Positions 8,443 through 18,255 are shown, counted from the first letter of the stretch. The stretch: 51,687 nt of DNA from an uncultured Collinsella sp. (GCA_905210085.1 CAJLVJ010000008.1:1-51687); one strand, 5' to 3'. Translations and numbers: made by a program. The notes: generated by a model from the letters alone, not told the origin.

Positions 8443-8492
8443 AAAAACGCCGGGCTTTGCGATGGTTAACATATCCATCGCGAAGCCCGGCG
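8443..8492 (-). terminator. Intrinsic terminator of map
   Basis: An 18-bp stem with one mismatch (8448-8465 with 8475-8492, beginning CGCCGGGCTT) and a 9-base loop. On the minus strand it is followed by TTTTT, directly after the map stop. Confidence 0.85.
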
Positions 8493-8501
8493 CATCCACG
8501 G

Positions 8502-9389
8502 CTACCAGCTCAGCAGCTCGTAGCCGTCCTCGGTCACCACGAGCTGTACCTCGCACTGGGCCGAATCGCTACCGTCCTTGGTGCGCACGCACCAGCCGTC
8601 ACCCTTGCTAATCTTGATGTCGGGCGCTCCGGCATTGACCATGGGCTCGATGGTAAAGACCATGCCCGGAGCCATGATGGTGTCCACATCGGGCGCCTCG
8701 GTGGTAAAGCCCACAAACGGGTCCTCGTGGAACTCCTTACCGATGCCGTGTCCGCCGTACTCGCGCACCACACTAAAACCGGCGTCCTCGACCGTCTTTT
8801 GCACGGCCTCGGCCATTACGGACAGCGGCAGCCATGGCTTGACGGCCGCCAGACCCGCCTCCACGCTGGCGCGGGTGACGTCGACCAGGCGCTGGCGCTC
8901 GGCAGATACCTCGCCGATGCAGAACATACGGCTCGAATCACTAAAGTAACCGTCCAGGATCGTGGAGCAGTCCACGTTGATGATATCGCCCTCGTGCAGC
9001 ACATCCGCATCGCAGGGGATACCGTGGCAGACGACGTCGTTGATCGAGGTGCACACGCTCTTGGGGTAACCCTCGTAGTTGAGGTCTGCCGGCGTGCCGC
9101 CGTGCTCGACGGTGTAGTCGTAGATCATCTGGTCGATCTGGTTGGTGGTCATGCCTGCGGCGATATGCTCGCCCACATAATCGAGCACGCCCACGTTGAT
9201 GGCGGCCGAGCGCTTGATGCCCTCGATATCGGCGGGAGTCTTGTAGAGCGTGCGAGGCAGAACCCCCCAGCCCTCTTCCCACAAGCGCTCGAGGCGCTCA
9301 TCAAAGGCGCTATGGCATTTCTTGTATTTCTTGCCGCTGCCGCACCAGCAAGCGTCGTTGCGGCCAGGCACGGGTCCTTTGTCATACAT
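8502..9389 (-). CDS. map: Type I methionine aminopeptidase with SEC-C zinc motif
   Basis: A 295-residue enzyme that removes the initiator methionine from new proteins. Residues about 8-27 form a SEC-C type zinc-binding motif (GRNDACWCGSGKKYKKCH) that may help docking to ribosomes or SecA-like partners. The catalytic domain shows the five metal ligands in order: NVDCS, SDSSR, GGHGIG, TIEPM and the final QCEVQ Glu. The start is ATG 9389 with GGAAG upstream. It is monocistronic: a terminator follows, and a 20-bp inverted repeat lies in its leader region (9442-9508). Confidence 0.95.
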   Translation of the reverse strand: MYDKGPVPGRNDACWCGSGKKYKKCHSAFDERLERLWEEGWGVLPRTLYKTPADIEGIKRSAAINVGVLDYVGEHIAAGMTTNQIDQMIYDYTVEHGGTPADLNYEGYPKSVCTSINDVVCHGIPCDADVLHEGDIINVDCSTILDGYFSDSSRMFCIGEVSAERQRLVDVTRASVEAGLAAVKPWLPLSVMAEAVQKTVEDAGFSVVREYGGHGIGKEFHEDPFVGFTTEAPDVDTIMAPGMVFTIEPMVNAGAPDIKISKGDGWCVRTKDGSDSAQCEVQLVVTEDGYELLSW

Positions 9390-9441
9390 GGCTAACTTCC
9401 TTTCATCCGCAGCTAGTATAGCCCACCCACGCGTCCATAAA

Positions 9442-9508
9442 AGTTGCGGTGATATAGTTCCGATTTAAGCGGTTTAACAGCATAAATAGGAACTATATCA
9501 CCGCAACT
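9442..9508. repeat. Perfect 20-bp inverted repeat upstream of map
   Basis: Arms 9442-9461 (begins AGTTGCGGTGATATAG) and 9489-9508 are perfect reverse complements, with a 27-base AT-rich loop. It lies between the radical SAM stop and the map start, both minus strand. It could be a terminator for neither gene by position; it is upstream of map and downstream of nothing on that strand except the map promoter side. Confidence 0.7.
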
Positions 9509-9549
9509 GATGGAGCGGGATGGCGGACACTGGCTGCTGCGTGGTTTTG

Positions 9550-10326
9550 CTAGTAGCTCACCTGGCAGGGAATGCCGAGGGCTTGGACGCGCGCGGCAAT
9601 GGCGTCGAGCACCTCAGGCGCCGCTTTGGCAAGGCCGGCGATCGGTGTCTCGCGCGCCACCGTGTAGATGGTTGCTTCTTGTGGGCGAATGCGCTCAAGC
9701 GCCGCGAGCCAGGGGCCGACGTACTCCTCGCCGGTGTTGTCGATGAGCTTGCCCTGATACTCGCCGGTCAAAAAGATCGTCTGGATAATAACGTGACCTT
9801 CAAAGCTTGCGAACGTCTCAATCTGGTGCTCGACGTCGTAGGGGCCAACGGGCTGGTCGAGCAGCTGGATAAATGCCGGGTCGACCGTATCGAGCTTGAG
9901 GATGTTGTCGTCGACCATCATGAGCGCGTCGTGCACCTCGGGACGGTCGGCGCGCGTGCCGTTGGAAAGCACGGCGATCTTGGAGTTTGGGGCAAGCTCG
10001 TCGCGCAGCGCGACGGCGCCGGCGATGGCCTGCGGAAACTCCGGCGCGGCGGTGGGCTCGCCGTTGCCTGCGAAGGTGATCACATCGGGGAGCTCGCCCT
10101 CGGCTGCCATCTCGCGCAGCTTTGCCTCGAGCGCGTCGAGTACCACGGCAGCTGTGTTGTACGGCTCATGGCAGGGACGCTCGGCGTTGAGGCCGTTTTC
10201 GCAGTAAATGCAGTCGAACGTGCAGATTTTGCCGCTGGCCGGCATCATGTTGACGCCGAGCGAGAGACCAAGGCGACGGCTGCGAACGGGCCCAAAGATG
10301 GGGCTGGCATTCAAAAACGTAGACAT
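9550..10326 (-). CDS. Radical SAM protein (COG0731-like)
   Basis: 258 residues with an N-terminal CTFDCIYC cluster (CxxxCxxC), which binds the [4Fe-4S] cluster for S-adenosylmethionine cleavage, followed by GNGEPT and SNGT strands typical of the radical SAM barrel. The LGLSLGVNMMP segment before the cluster is typical of the Fe-S oxidoreductase group related to wyosine-synthesis enzymes; bacterial members have no assigned reaction. Start: the frame is open to 10920, but GAGGAG occurs just upstream of two ATGs at 10332 and 10326; 10326 has the better spacing. The divergent alpha/beta hydrolase gene starts about 220 bp away. Confidence 0.85.
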   Translation of the reverse strand: MSTFLNASPIFGPVRSRRLGLSLGVNMMPASGKICTFDCIYCENGLNAERPCHEPYNTAAVVLDALEAKLREMAAEGELPDVITFAGNGEPTAAPEFPQAIAGAVALRDELAPNSKIAVLSNGTRADRPEVHDALMMVDDNILKLDTVDPAFIQLLDQPVGPYDVEHQIETFASFEGHVIIQTIFLTGEYQGKLIDNTGEEYVGPWLAALERIRPQEATIYTVARETPIAGLAKAAPEVLDAIAARVQALGIPCQVSY

Positions 10327-10551
10327 AGGCATATGCTCCTCAAGACAATTGTGCCTAAGCATAGCATCGGCTCCAAAGCAAGGTGCGGGCTCTTGCTTTA
10401 CAAGTTTCGTTTTTTCACGTCGCCCATGATGCTGTGCCATGAAAAGCCTCGGGTCGGGTACAGTTAATCTGTTAACAAGGCATAAGGCAATGCGGGTCCA
10501 TCCAACCGTACTGACGTGCAACTGGATGGGCATTGATGATGGGGGCACAAC

Positions 10552-11349
10552 ATGGATTTTACGGTCGAGAATGCGGGCACCACGATTGCCTGTCGCGAAT
10601 ATGCCGGCCCGGATGTGTCGCCTGATGCTCCTGCTTTGGTGTGCGTGCACGGCGCTTGTGTCGACGGCACATTTTTCGACGGTATCGCTTGTGAGCTCAG
10701 CCGCAACTACCGCGTAATTGCCTACGACCGCCGCGGCTGCGGTGACAGCAGCGATGCGGCAGACGGCAGCTATGATCTTGCCGCTCAGGCCGCCGACCTG
10801 CAAGCCGTGATCGAACACGTTGGCGCTCCGGCAAATGTGCTTGCGCATAGTGCCGGTACGTTGGTTGCGCTGGAGCTTCTTCGCACCGAACCCCATCTCG
10901 TCGCCCGTGCGATTCTGCATGAGCCGGCTGTGTCGGCCAAAGGTGTCGGTATGGGCGCAGCTCCGGTTTTGCTCGATATGATTGCGGCGGGAAAGGTTTC
11001 AAGGGCGCTCCGGCTTTTCTTGGGAGCCCTCGGCGACTTGGACCCCGAGGCTCCTGGGACGACCGAAGCGGAAGTCAAACATGCCCTGCGCAATGGTCGT
11101 TGCTTTATGGCCAATGAATACGGAACAAATATGACATATGCTCCCGACTGGGAGCGCGCTCGCGCGTCAAAGGCGGTGTCGGCCGTGTTCTTGGGCGAGC
11201 TCTCGGTTGGCACGCCCCGCGAGGCGGGCACGAGGGTGGCTGCCGAATATCTCGATTGCCCCCTTGTGACGATTCCGGGCGCGCATAACGGTCTGCGCGA
11301 TCGCCCCGTTACGGCGGCAAATGCCGTTCGTGATGTCTTGGAGCGTTAG
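10552..11349 (+). CDS. Alpha/beta hydrolase
   Basis: 265 residues with the alpha/beta hydrolase order: oxyanion-hole CVHGACVDGTFF, YDRRGCGDS, nucleophile elbow LAHSAGTLV (Ser near residue 98, with the usual Gly-x-Ser-x-Gly changed to Ala-His-Ser-Ala-Gly), and a late PGAHNGL that supplies the catalytic His. The family covers esterases, lipases and haloperoxidase-like enzymes; the substrate is unknown. A short palindrome GTTAATCTGTTAAC (10463-10476) lies upstream and may mark the promoter region. No signal peptide is visible, so it is probably cytoplasmic. Confidence 0.85.
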   Translation: MDFTVENAGTTIACREYAGPDVSPDAPALVCVHGACVDGTFFDGIACELSRNYRVIAYDRRGCGDSSDAADGSYDLAAQAADLQAVIEHVGAPANVLAHSAGTLVALELLRTEPHLVARAILHEPAVSAKGVGMGAAPVLLDMIAAGKVSRALRLFLGALGDLDPEAPGTTEAEVKHALRNGRCFMANEYGTNMTYAPDWERARASKAVSAVFLGELSVGTPREAGTRVAAEYLDCPLVTIPGAHNGLRDRPVTAANAVRDVLER

Positions 11350-11520
11350 CACGCTCGATGACCTGCGGGGAGAGGGGTTGTTAGCGTTTCGTCATTGTTA
11401 ACGAATGCGTCCATAACCGCGCGCCCGCGGCTCCATTACCGCCGCTTGCCAGGTCATAAAAATGTAACGATAATCGCGCGTTTGCCTTCAGCTGTTAGAT
11501 GTTACCCTTGTACCAATTGA

Positions 11521-11541
11521 TATGCACCGTTGCCGTGCATA
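11521..11541 (+). promoter_or_regulatory. Leader hairpin before the HD-GYP regulator
   Basis: TATGCAC (11521-11527) and GTGCATA (11535-11541) form a 7-bp perfect stem about 20 bases upstream of the start codon at 11561. It may influence translation or be a binding site; evidence is limited to the symmetry. Confidence 0.35.
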
Positions 11542-11560
11542 ACGATAGAAAGGGCCCCAT

Positions 11561-13441
11561 ATGCGCAAAAATCACGAGGTCAATCTAACCGACGAGGAGG
11601 CTGCCGCTGAGGTCGCCCGCGTCGCGAAGACCTACCCCGTGGTGCGTTTGCTGTCGGCCGATCAGATTAAGAGCGAGCCTAACTGCCTGCTCGCCGGCAA
11701 TCGGTGCCCTTGTCTGCGTCAGTCGAGTCTTGAGGCCTTGGCAGATTCCGATGAGGTGTCGGAGCAACTGCTCAACGATGGTGTTGAGTACCGCGCCTGC
11801 CTACGCCCTCTGAAGGTCGAGGGCGAGCCTCACGTCCTGCTGATGGTGCGCCCGATCGATGAGCAAGAGGCTGCAGAAGAGGACCTCGTCTACACCGACG
11901 TGCTGACGAGTGTGCGCAATCGCCGATATTACGAGGAAAAGCTCCGTAGCGCCCGCATGAATGCCGGCGTTGCGGTGATCGACCTTGATGATTTTAGGGT
12001 CTTCAACGATACGTGTGGCCGTCATGCCGGCGACCTTGCGCTCGGTGCTGTGGCGACGGCCATACGCAGCGGAATTCGTTCGACTGACGAGCTCGTACGC
12101 TATGGCTGCGACAAGTTTGTGGTCGTCATGCCCAATATTCCCTCCGATGACTTCACCCGTCGCCTGCATCAGGTGTCCGATGCCGTTCATGCCACGATTG
12201 TTCCGGGCCATGAGTACGTGAGCTTGACGGCATGTGTTGGTGGCGTTCGCATTCATGGCGAGACGGTCGATGAGGGCGTTGGCCGCGCTGTCCAGTTATT
12301 GAGCCGCGCTAAGGCAAAAGCCGGTACGGTCGTGACCGATGCCGATTCCATCGAAGCCTTCCAAAGCGAAAAGCCTTTGGTGCTTATTGTCGATGACTCC
12401 GAGATGAACCGAGCCATTCTCAACGAGATGCTCAAGGACGAGTATTGCATCCTCGAGGCCGACAACGGTCGTACGGCGCTCGACATGGTCGACCGCTATG
12501 GCGATGAGTTGTCGCTCGTGCTGCTGGATATTGTCATGCCGGGCATAAGCGGCTTTGAGGTGCTGGCCGATCTGTCGCGCCGATCGGGTATCGACAATCT
12601 GCCTTTCATCATGATATCGAGCGAAGATTCCGATGATATGGTTCTGCGCGCGTACGAGCTGGGCGCCTCGGACTATATCAACCGCCCGTTTGACTCCCGT
12701 GTCGTGCGCCGCCGTGTAAGCAACACCATCCGCCTATACGCCAAACAGCGCCGCCTGACGAGCCTGCTGTCCCAGCAGTACAACGAGCGCGTCAAGAACA
12801 GTCGCATGCTCATCGACATCATGGCCGGCGTCATGGAGCTTCGCAATGGTGAGAGCGGCAGGCACGTTACGAATATCGAAAAGCTGACCGAGCTGCTGCT
12901 TGACTGTCTGGTTCAGCGTAGCGACACGATCTCCCTCGACAATGAGGAGCGCTCCACGATTGCCCTGGCTTCGGCGCTGCACGATATTGGCAAGATGTCG
13001 ATTGACGATGCGATCCTCAACAAACCCGGGCGTCTTACGCCCGAGGAGTTCGAGATTATGAAGACGCATACCACGATCGGCGCCGACATGCTGCTCGAGC
13101 TGGGCCGCCATCACGTCGGCAATGCGCTTGTGGAATATGCGTACCAGATTGCGCGTTGGCATCACGAGCGCTGGGATGGCAAGGGTTATCCCGATGGCCT
13201 TAAGGGCAACCAGATTCCCATCGCCGCACAGGTGGTTTCGGTGGCCGACGTGTACGATGCTCTGACGAGCGTGCGCGTGTACAAGGACGCTATCCCGCAC
13301 AAGGAGGCTATCCAGATGATCTTGGACGGTAAGTGCGGTGAGTTTAACCCGCTGTTGCTCGACTGCCTGCTCGAGGTGCAAGACCGTATCGCCGAGACGT
13401 TGGCGCGCCCCGCCGACGTCGTCGCGTTTCCCACGATTTAG
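11561..13441 (+). CDS. Degenerate GGDEF / receiver / HD-GYP response regulator
   Basis: 626 residues. An N-terminal region (1-105) has Cys42, Cys49, Cys51 and Cys80. A GGDEF-type domain (about 110-265) carries the DVLTSVRNRRYYEE entry motif but has RYGCDKF at 180-186 instead of RYGGDEF, so cyclase activity is unlikely. A receiver domain (about 272-395) has IVDDSE, phosphoacceptor Asp323 and a conserved SS pair; the usual Lys is Arg376. The HD-GYP domain (about 410-620) has HDIGK (474-478) and HHERWDGKGYPDGL, consistent with a cyclic-di-GMP phosphodiesterase. Ribosome binding site AGAAAGGG. The next gene encodes an Hpt protein 23 bp on, which suggests a phosphorelay. Confidence 0.9.
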   Translation: MRKNHEVNLTDEEAAAEVARVAKTYPVVRLLSADQIKSEPNCLLAGNRCPCLRQSSLEALADSDEVSEQLLNDGVEYRACLRPLKVEGEPHVLLMVRPIDEQEAAEEDLVYTDVLTSVRNRRYYEEKLRSARMNAGVAVIDLDDFRVFNDTCGRHAGDLALGAVATAIRSGIRSTDELVRYGCDKFVVVMPNIPSDDFTRRLHQVSDAVHATIVPGHEYVSLTACVGGVRIHGETVDEGVGRAVQLLSRAKAKAGTVVTDADSIEAFQSEKPLVLIVDDSEMNRAILNEMLKDEYCILEADNGRTALDMVDRYGDELSLVLLDIVMPGISGFEVLADLSRRSGIDNLPFIMISSEDSDDMVLRAYELGASDYINRPFDSRVVRRRVSNTIRLYAKQRRLTSLLSQQYNERVKNSRMLIDIMAGVMELRNGESGRHVTNIEKLTELLLDCLVQRSDTISLDNEERSTIALASALHDIGKMSIDDAILNKPGRLTPEEFEIMKTHTTIGADMLLELGRHHVGNALVEYAYQIARWHHERWDGKGYPDGLKGNQIPIAAQVVSVADVYDALTSVRVYKDAIPHKEAIQMILDGKCGEFNPLLLDCLLEVQDRIAETLARPADVVAFPTI

Positions 13442-13464
13442 TTTGACCAAAGGAGTTTTAATCC

Positions 13465-13821
13465 ATGATTTCCATGCGTGAGGCGTATGAGAAGATCGGC
13501 GCCAATTATGATGACGCATGCGCTCGGCTGATGGGCGAGGAAATGCTTGCCCGCTTTGCCCTCAAGTTTTTGGATGACGAGAGCATGGACAAGCTGGAGG
13601 CCGCCATGGCGGCGGGAGACGCCGAAGGTGCGTTTATGGCAGCGCACACGCTCAAGGGCGTGAGCCAGAACCTGGGATTCGATAATCTGTACGAGCCGGC
13701 GGTCGTGGTGACCGAGGCGCTGCGCGGCGCCGATACCGTTGACGGCGCTCGCGAGGGAATGCATGCGCTGCAGCAGCAATATGCGGCCACGTTGTCGGCC
13801 TTGCGCGAGGCGGCTGAATAA
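13465..13821 (+). CDS. Hpt domain phosphotransfer protein
   Basis: 118 residues, essentially one histidine-phosphotransfer four-helix bundle. The conserved AAHTLKGVSQNLGF carries the phosphorylatable His61. It follows the receiver/HD-GYP gene by 23 bp with its own AAGGAG site, so both are probably cotranscribed and may exchange a phosphoryl group. No histidine kinase is encoded nearby, so the phosphate source is unknown. Confidence 0.9.
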   Translation: MISMREAYEKIGANYDDACARLMGEEMLARFALKFLDDESMDKLEAAMAAGDAEGAFMAAHTLKGVSQNLGFDNLYEPAVVVTEALRGADTVDGAREGMHALQQQYAATLSALREAAE

Positions 13822-13864
13822 GAGCTTGCGAGCCTTGGGCTGCTTGCCGGCCACATATAGGTGA

Positions 13865-13905
13865 AAGGGCGCCCCGCCGGACCATGTGGCCGGCGGGGCG
13901 CCCTT
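13865..13905. terminator. Bidirectional terminator
   Basis: A 16-bp perfect stem (13865-13880 with 13890-13905, beginning AAGGGCGCCCCGCC) and 9-base loop between the convergent Hpt and glutamine amidotransferase genes. Confidence 0.8.
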
Positions 13906-13926
13906 ATCTGTTTTGTGGTTCGCGGG

Positions 13927-14736
13927 CTAGCGGGCCTGTTTAACCTTGGCCGCTGCCTCGACAAACGACTTCCAGAGGTTAAAGTCGGTCTCGAGCGTCT
14001 TCCACGTGTACTCAGGGTGCCATTGCACGCCCAGGCAGAATGGCTGGCCTTCGACCTCGATGCACTCGGGAACGCCGTCGGTTGCCTTGGCGACCAAGCG
14101 CGTGCTTTTACCCAGACGGTCGACGCAGCAGCGATGTGCCGAGTTGGTCTGGATCAGCCTGTGACCGCCAACCGCGCGCTCCAGCAGCGAGCCCGGCACG
14201 ACCTCGACGGGGTGCACGGGATCGTTGAGCACGTGGGTATGGCGCCACTGCGTGCGGCCCTCGCGCGCACCCAGGCTCGGCACGTCCATGCACAGGGTGC
14301 CGCCGGTGGCGACATTGAGCAGCTGCGTGCCTCGGCAGGTGGTAAAGAGCGGCTTCTTGGCGCGAAGCACCTCGTTAACCAGCTTAAACTCAAAACGGTC
14401 GCGAATCTCGCAGCACAGCGTGGGGTCGTAGGGGCGCTCGTCGCCCCAGCGCTTGGGGTTGACGTCCGGGCCGCCGGGAATAGCGATGCCGTCGGCGATA
14501 TCGACGTAATGACGGATAACCTCAATGTCCTCGGTGATGGACATCTGCAGCGGCAGGCCGCCGGCGGCAAGAATGGCATCGACAAAGACACTTGCGATTT
14601 CCTCGTTGGGGGAGAGCATCTCGGTTAAAAACGGCTCTGCCTCTTCCCAGCGCGGTGCGACGAGGATGAGTGGGCGGTCGGCGGGGGCGACGTCGACGTG
14701 CGGGGTGTAGGACGATGAAGTGCGAGTTCCGATCAT
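13927..14736 (-). CDS. Gamma-glutamyl-gamma-aminobutyrate hydrolase family protein (class I glutamine amidotransferase)
   Basis: 269 residues of the peptidase C26 / PuuD-like group, which hydrolyses gamma-glutamyl bonds. The nucleophile Cys134 lies in TTCRGTQLLN, the oxyanion Gly-Gly in AIPGGPDVNP, and the His240-Pro-Glu242 pair in GVQWHPEY. It is the last gene of the minus-strand amino acid ABC operon, 51 bp beyond the ATPase gene, so it may act on gamma-glutamyl compounds imported by that transporter (inference). Followed by a strong bidirectional terminator. Confidence 0.88.
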   Translation of the reverse strand: MIGTRTSSSYTPHVDVAPADRPLILVAPRWEEAEPFLTEMLSPNEEIASVFVDAILAAGGLPLQMSITEDIEVIRHYVDIADGIAIPGGPDVNPKRWGDERPYDPTLCCEIRDRFEFKLVNEVLRAKKPLFTTCRGTQLLNVATGGTLCMDVPSLGAREGRTQWRHTHVLNDPVHPVEVVPGSLLERAVGGHRLIQTNSAHRCCVDRLGKSTRLVAKATDGVPECIEVEGQPFCLGVQWHPEYTWKTLETDFNLWKSFVEAAAKVKQAR

Positions 14737-14787
14737 AGGTGTAACTTTCGAGTTTGGATGGGCATGGCGGGCGGGTGGGCGGTCTGG

Positions 14788-15552
<765 letters not shown>

Positions 15553-15588
15553 GGTGCTCGGCTCCTTATGACTCGAAATGGTAAAGCG

Positions 15589-16422
15589 TTAGCGGATGAT
15601 GGTCGCGCCGGTCTTGTGCGAAACATAGACAGCGGCCTTGTTGATCGCGACGTTGATGAGGATGTAGATGACTGCGATCACCAGGTAGACCGACACGAGG
15701 GCGTCGTAGTTGGTAATGAGCACGCGGGCATTTTGCATCAGGTCGGGATAGCTCACCACATAGGCGACGGTGGTGTCCTTGACCACGACTACAAGTTGTG
15801 AGATCAACGACGGAATAATAAACCGAATCGCCTGCGGCAGCACGATTTTAAAGGTGATTTTAGCCTTGGAGAGACCGAGCGCCTGGGCTGCCTCGACCTG
15901 ACCGTGCGGCACGGCGTTGACGCCGGCGCGGAAGATCTCGGCAAGTACGCCGGCTGCAGCGAGCGCGACAGGAAGCGTGAGCATCCAAAACGACGGCAGC
16001 GCGATCTTGTACTGGGGCAGCACCAAAAAGAAGAAGTAGATGAACAGCAGGCTCGGTACGCCACGGAAGAAATCGGTGAGCACGCGGCAGACCAGCTGCA
16101 GCGGCTTAATGTCGCTGGTACGGCCGAGCATAAGGGCTAAGCCCAGCACCAGCGCGATGGCGCCAGCGGTGAGTGCGACTTTAACGGTGCCCTCAAAGCC
16201 GGCAAGCAGGAACTTCCAGGTGGTGAGGTGCGTAAAGAAATACCAATAGTGGACCGAAAGCTGGCCGGTCACATAAAAGCGCTGCAGTACCAGGACGACG
16301 AGTGCGGCGACGGCAACAAGCGAGATGGCGGTGCCGATGCGAATCTTGGCGCGCATCTTGGGGCCGGGAGCCTCGTAGAGCGCATCGCGCATGGTAAGCG
16401 CAGGGGAGGAGTGCTTGCTCAT
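15589..16422 (-). CDS. Amino acid ABC transporter permease (second)
   Basis: 277 residues, about five to six membrane helices, with the permease EAA loop GQVEAAQALGLSKAKITFKI (about 178-197). It is longer at the N terminus than its partner, like GluD of the glutamate systems. Its ATG overlaps the stop of the preceding permease gene by 4 bp (16419-16422), indicating translational coupling and a heterodimeric membrane unit. Confidence 0.93.
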   Translation of the reverse strand: MSKHSSPALTMRDALYEAPGPKMRAKIRIGTAISLVAVAALVVLVLQRFYVTGQLSVHYWYFFTHLTTWKFLLAGFEGTVKVALTAGAIALVLGLALMLGRTSDIKPLQLVCRVLTDFFRGVPSLLFIYFFFLVLPQYKIALPSFWMLTLPVALAAAGVLAEIFRAGVNAVPHGQVEAAQALGLSKAKITFKIVLPQAIRFIIPSLISQLVVVVKDTTVAYVVSYPDLMQNARVLITNYDALVSVYLVIAVIYILINVAINKAAVYVSHKTGATIIR

Positions 16423-17078
16423 CGGAGGATCCTCACCTTCTTATCGATGTAGTTGCCAATGTGGCTCACCACAAAGGCCGTGCCCAGGTAGCCGAGCGCC
16501 GAGATAAAGAACGCGGCGACGCCGCCGAGCGAGCGCGTGTTGATGTAGCTCACCACGCCGGTAAGCTCTTGCGGCTTAAGCGGCACCTGGCTGCCCAAGG
16601 CGGTAGTGAGCATGACGGCGATAAAGAGGTTCGTCATGGGCAATACGCTTGAGCGCAGTGCCTGCGGAATCACGATTTTGGCGAGGATGCGGTTAAAGCT
16701 CATGCCGAGCGAGCGGGCGGCTTCCACCTGGCCGACGCCGACGGTGTTGATGCCGCTCATAAAGTTTTCGGAGCCAAAGGCAGAACCCAAAAGGACCGTG
16801 GCGACGATAACGCAGGTGCGGTAGGGCAGAACGACCTTGAGCGGCGGCAGCGCATAGACGACGATGATGAGCAGCGCGATGCCGGGGATGTTACGGAAGA
16901 CCTGGACATACAGGTCGCCAAAGACGCGCAGTGGCTTGAGCGGCGACACGCGCATCACGGTGACGGCGACGGCCAGTACCATGGCGATGGCAAACGACTC
17001 AAGCGTCATGCCCCAGGTTGCTAGCAGCGCGTCGATATAGTTCTGGCCATAGAGCGACCAGAGTTCGGAGAGACTCAT
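16419..17078 (-). CDS. Amino acid ABC transporter permease (first)
   Basis: 219 residues with several membrane helices and the EAA loop GQVEAARSLGMSFNRILAKI (about 126-145), of the HisM/GluC permease type. It is the first of two permease genes; the binding-protein gene lies upstream, separated by 138 bp that hold a hairpin. GAGGTCCGC precedes the ATG. Confidence 0.93.
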   Translation of the reverse strand: MSLSELWSLYGQNYIDALLATWGMTLESFAIAMVLAVAVTVMRVSPLKPLRVFGDLYVQVFRNIPGIALLIIVVYALPPLKVVLPYRTCVIVATVLLGSAFGSENFMSGINTVGVGQVEAARSLGMSFNRILAKIVIPQALRSSVLPMTNLFIAVMLTTALGSQVPLKPQELTGVVSYINTRSLGGVAAFFISALGYLGTAFVVSHIGNYIDKKVRILR

Positions 17079-17102
17079 GCGGACCTCCCGCCGATAAGGA
17101 AA

Positions 17103-17128
17103 GGGGCTCCCGTGTGTACGGAAGCCCC
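17103..17128 (-). terminator. Hairpin after the binding-protein gene (attenuator)
   Basis: GGGGCTCCCGT (17103-17113) pairs with ACGGAAGCCCC (17118-17128), one mismatch, 4-base loop, in the gap between the binding-protein gene and the permeases. On the minus strand TTTCC follows. Partial termination here would give more binding protein than permease, a common arrangement. Confidence 0.55.
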
Positions 17129-17216
17129 GACAACTCAGTGAGGAAACAGTTTACCGCAATAAAGCGCATCATGCGTTTCCGTATGGTTTCGTTGCGGCCG
17201 TTACCAGGCCCGCTGC

Positions 17217-18212
17217 CTAGGCGCCGATCTCGGGCAGCTCGGGAACATTGGTGTCGCCCGTACGGTCGCCGATGCAGATCTGCCACAGCTCGGTCCAGGT
17301 GCCGTCGTCCTCGATCTTCTTAAGGAAGTCGTTGACAAAGGCGACGCCGTCGGAATCGAGCGGCAGGCCGATGCCGTAGGGCTCCTTGCTGCCGAAGGGC
17401 TTGCCGGCGATCTTGTACTTACCAGGCTCGCGGACCAGGGCGCTCTGCTGCATGTTGTTATCGATGACGTAGGCGTCAACGCGGCCCTGCTGGAGTGCCT
17501 GGCGGGCCTCCTCGTCGGTCTTGAACTCCTGCTGGCTGGCCTTGGGAGCGAGCTCCTCCAGGATGGCGGGGCCGTTGGAGCCGGACTGGACGGCAACGCT
17601 CTTGTCGGCCAGGTCGTCGACGCTCTTGATGTCGTCGTTATCGGCGAGCACCAGGATAGCCTGCTGGGTGTAGTAGTAGGGACCGGCAAAGGAGACGAGC
17701 TTCTTGCGCTCGTCAGTGATGGTGTAGGTGGCAAAGACGGCGTCGACCTGGCCGTTCTGCAGGACGGACTCTCGCGTGTCCGAGGTCACCTGGGTGATCT
17801 CGACCCTGTTCTCGCCCAGGATGTAGTTGGACAGGAGCTGTGCGATACCGGCATCGAAGCCGCGGGTCTGGCCGTCTTTCTCGTTGAGGAGGGAGAAGAG
17901 CGTTGAGGTCTGAACGCCGCCGATCTTAAAGACGCCGGCGTCCTTGACAGCCGTGGCCCAGGTGCTGGCGGCGATGGCATCGTCATCGGCCTTGGGGCCG
18001 TTGTCGACGAGCTTGTCGAATGCCTTGGCATCGAGCGTGGCGGAAACTTCGGTATCCTCGGAGCTCTTGGAGGAGCCGGCGGCGGAACCCTTGTCGGCCT
18101 CGGCGCTGGTGTCAGAGCAGCCGGCAAGACCAAGGCCGGCGACGGTTGCGAAGGTGGCGGCAACGAAGCCGCGGCGGTCGAGAACGACCTGCTGGGAGAG
18201 GTTCTTGCTCAT
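17217..18212 (-). CDS. Polar amino acid ABC transporter substrate-binding lipoprotein, Tat-like signal
   Basis: 331 residues. The signal has a twin arginine (DRRGFVAATF, about 13-22) and a lipobox LAGC with Cys about residue 32, followed by a Ser/Glu-rich linker to about residue 55. The rest is a type 3 solute-binding domain: GFDAGIAQLL, the FATYTITDERKKLVSFAGPYY strand that contacts the ligand, and QSGSNG. It is the first gene of the operon, with a good promoter and AAAGGTG site upstream. Its genes suggest glutamate/glutamine-type uptake, but the exact ligand is not predictable. Confidence 0.93.
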   Translation of the reverse strand: MSKNLSQQVVLDRRGFVAATFATVAGLGLAGCSDTSAEADKGSAAGSSKSSEDTEVSATLDAKAFDKLVDNGPKADDDAIAASTWATAVKDAGVFKIGGVQTSTLFSLLNEKDGQTRGFDAGIAQLLSNYILGENRVEITQVTSDTRESVLQNGQVDAVFATYTITDERKKLVSFAGPYYYTQQAILVLADNDDIKSVDDLADKSVAVQSGSNGPAILEELAPKASQQEFKTDEEARQALQQGRVDAYVIDNNMQQSALVREPGKYKIAGKPFGSKEPYGIGLPLDSDGVAFVNDFLKKIEDDGTWTELWQICIGDRTGDTNVPELPEIGA

Positions 18213-18255
18213 GGTAGAACACCTTTCTCAATAAAATCCCTAGCGGTTGAGTAGA

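Noticed and set aside
10327..10920. N-terminal extension of the radical SAM gene (456-codon frame)
   Set aside because: The extension overlaps the alpha/beta hydrolase gene on the other strand; a GAGGAG site marks the start near 10326.
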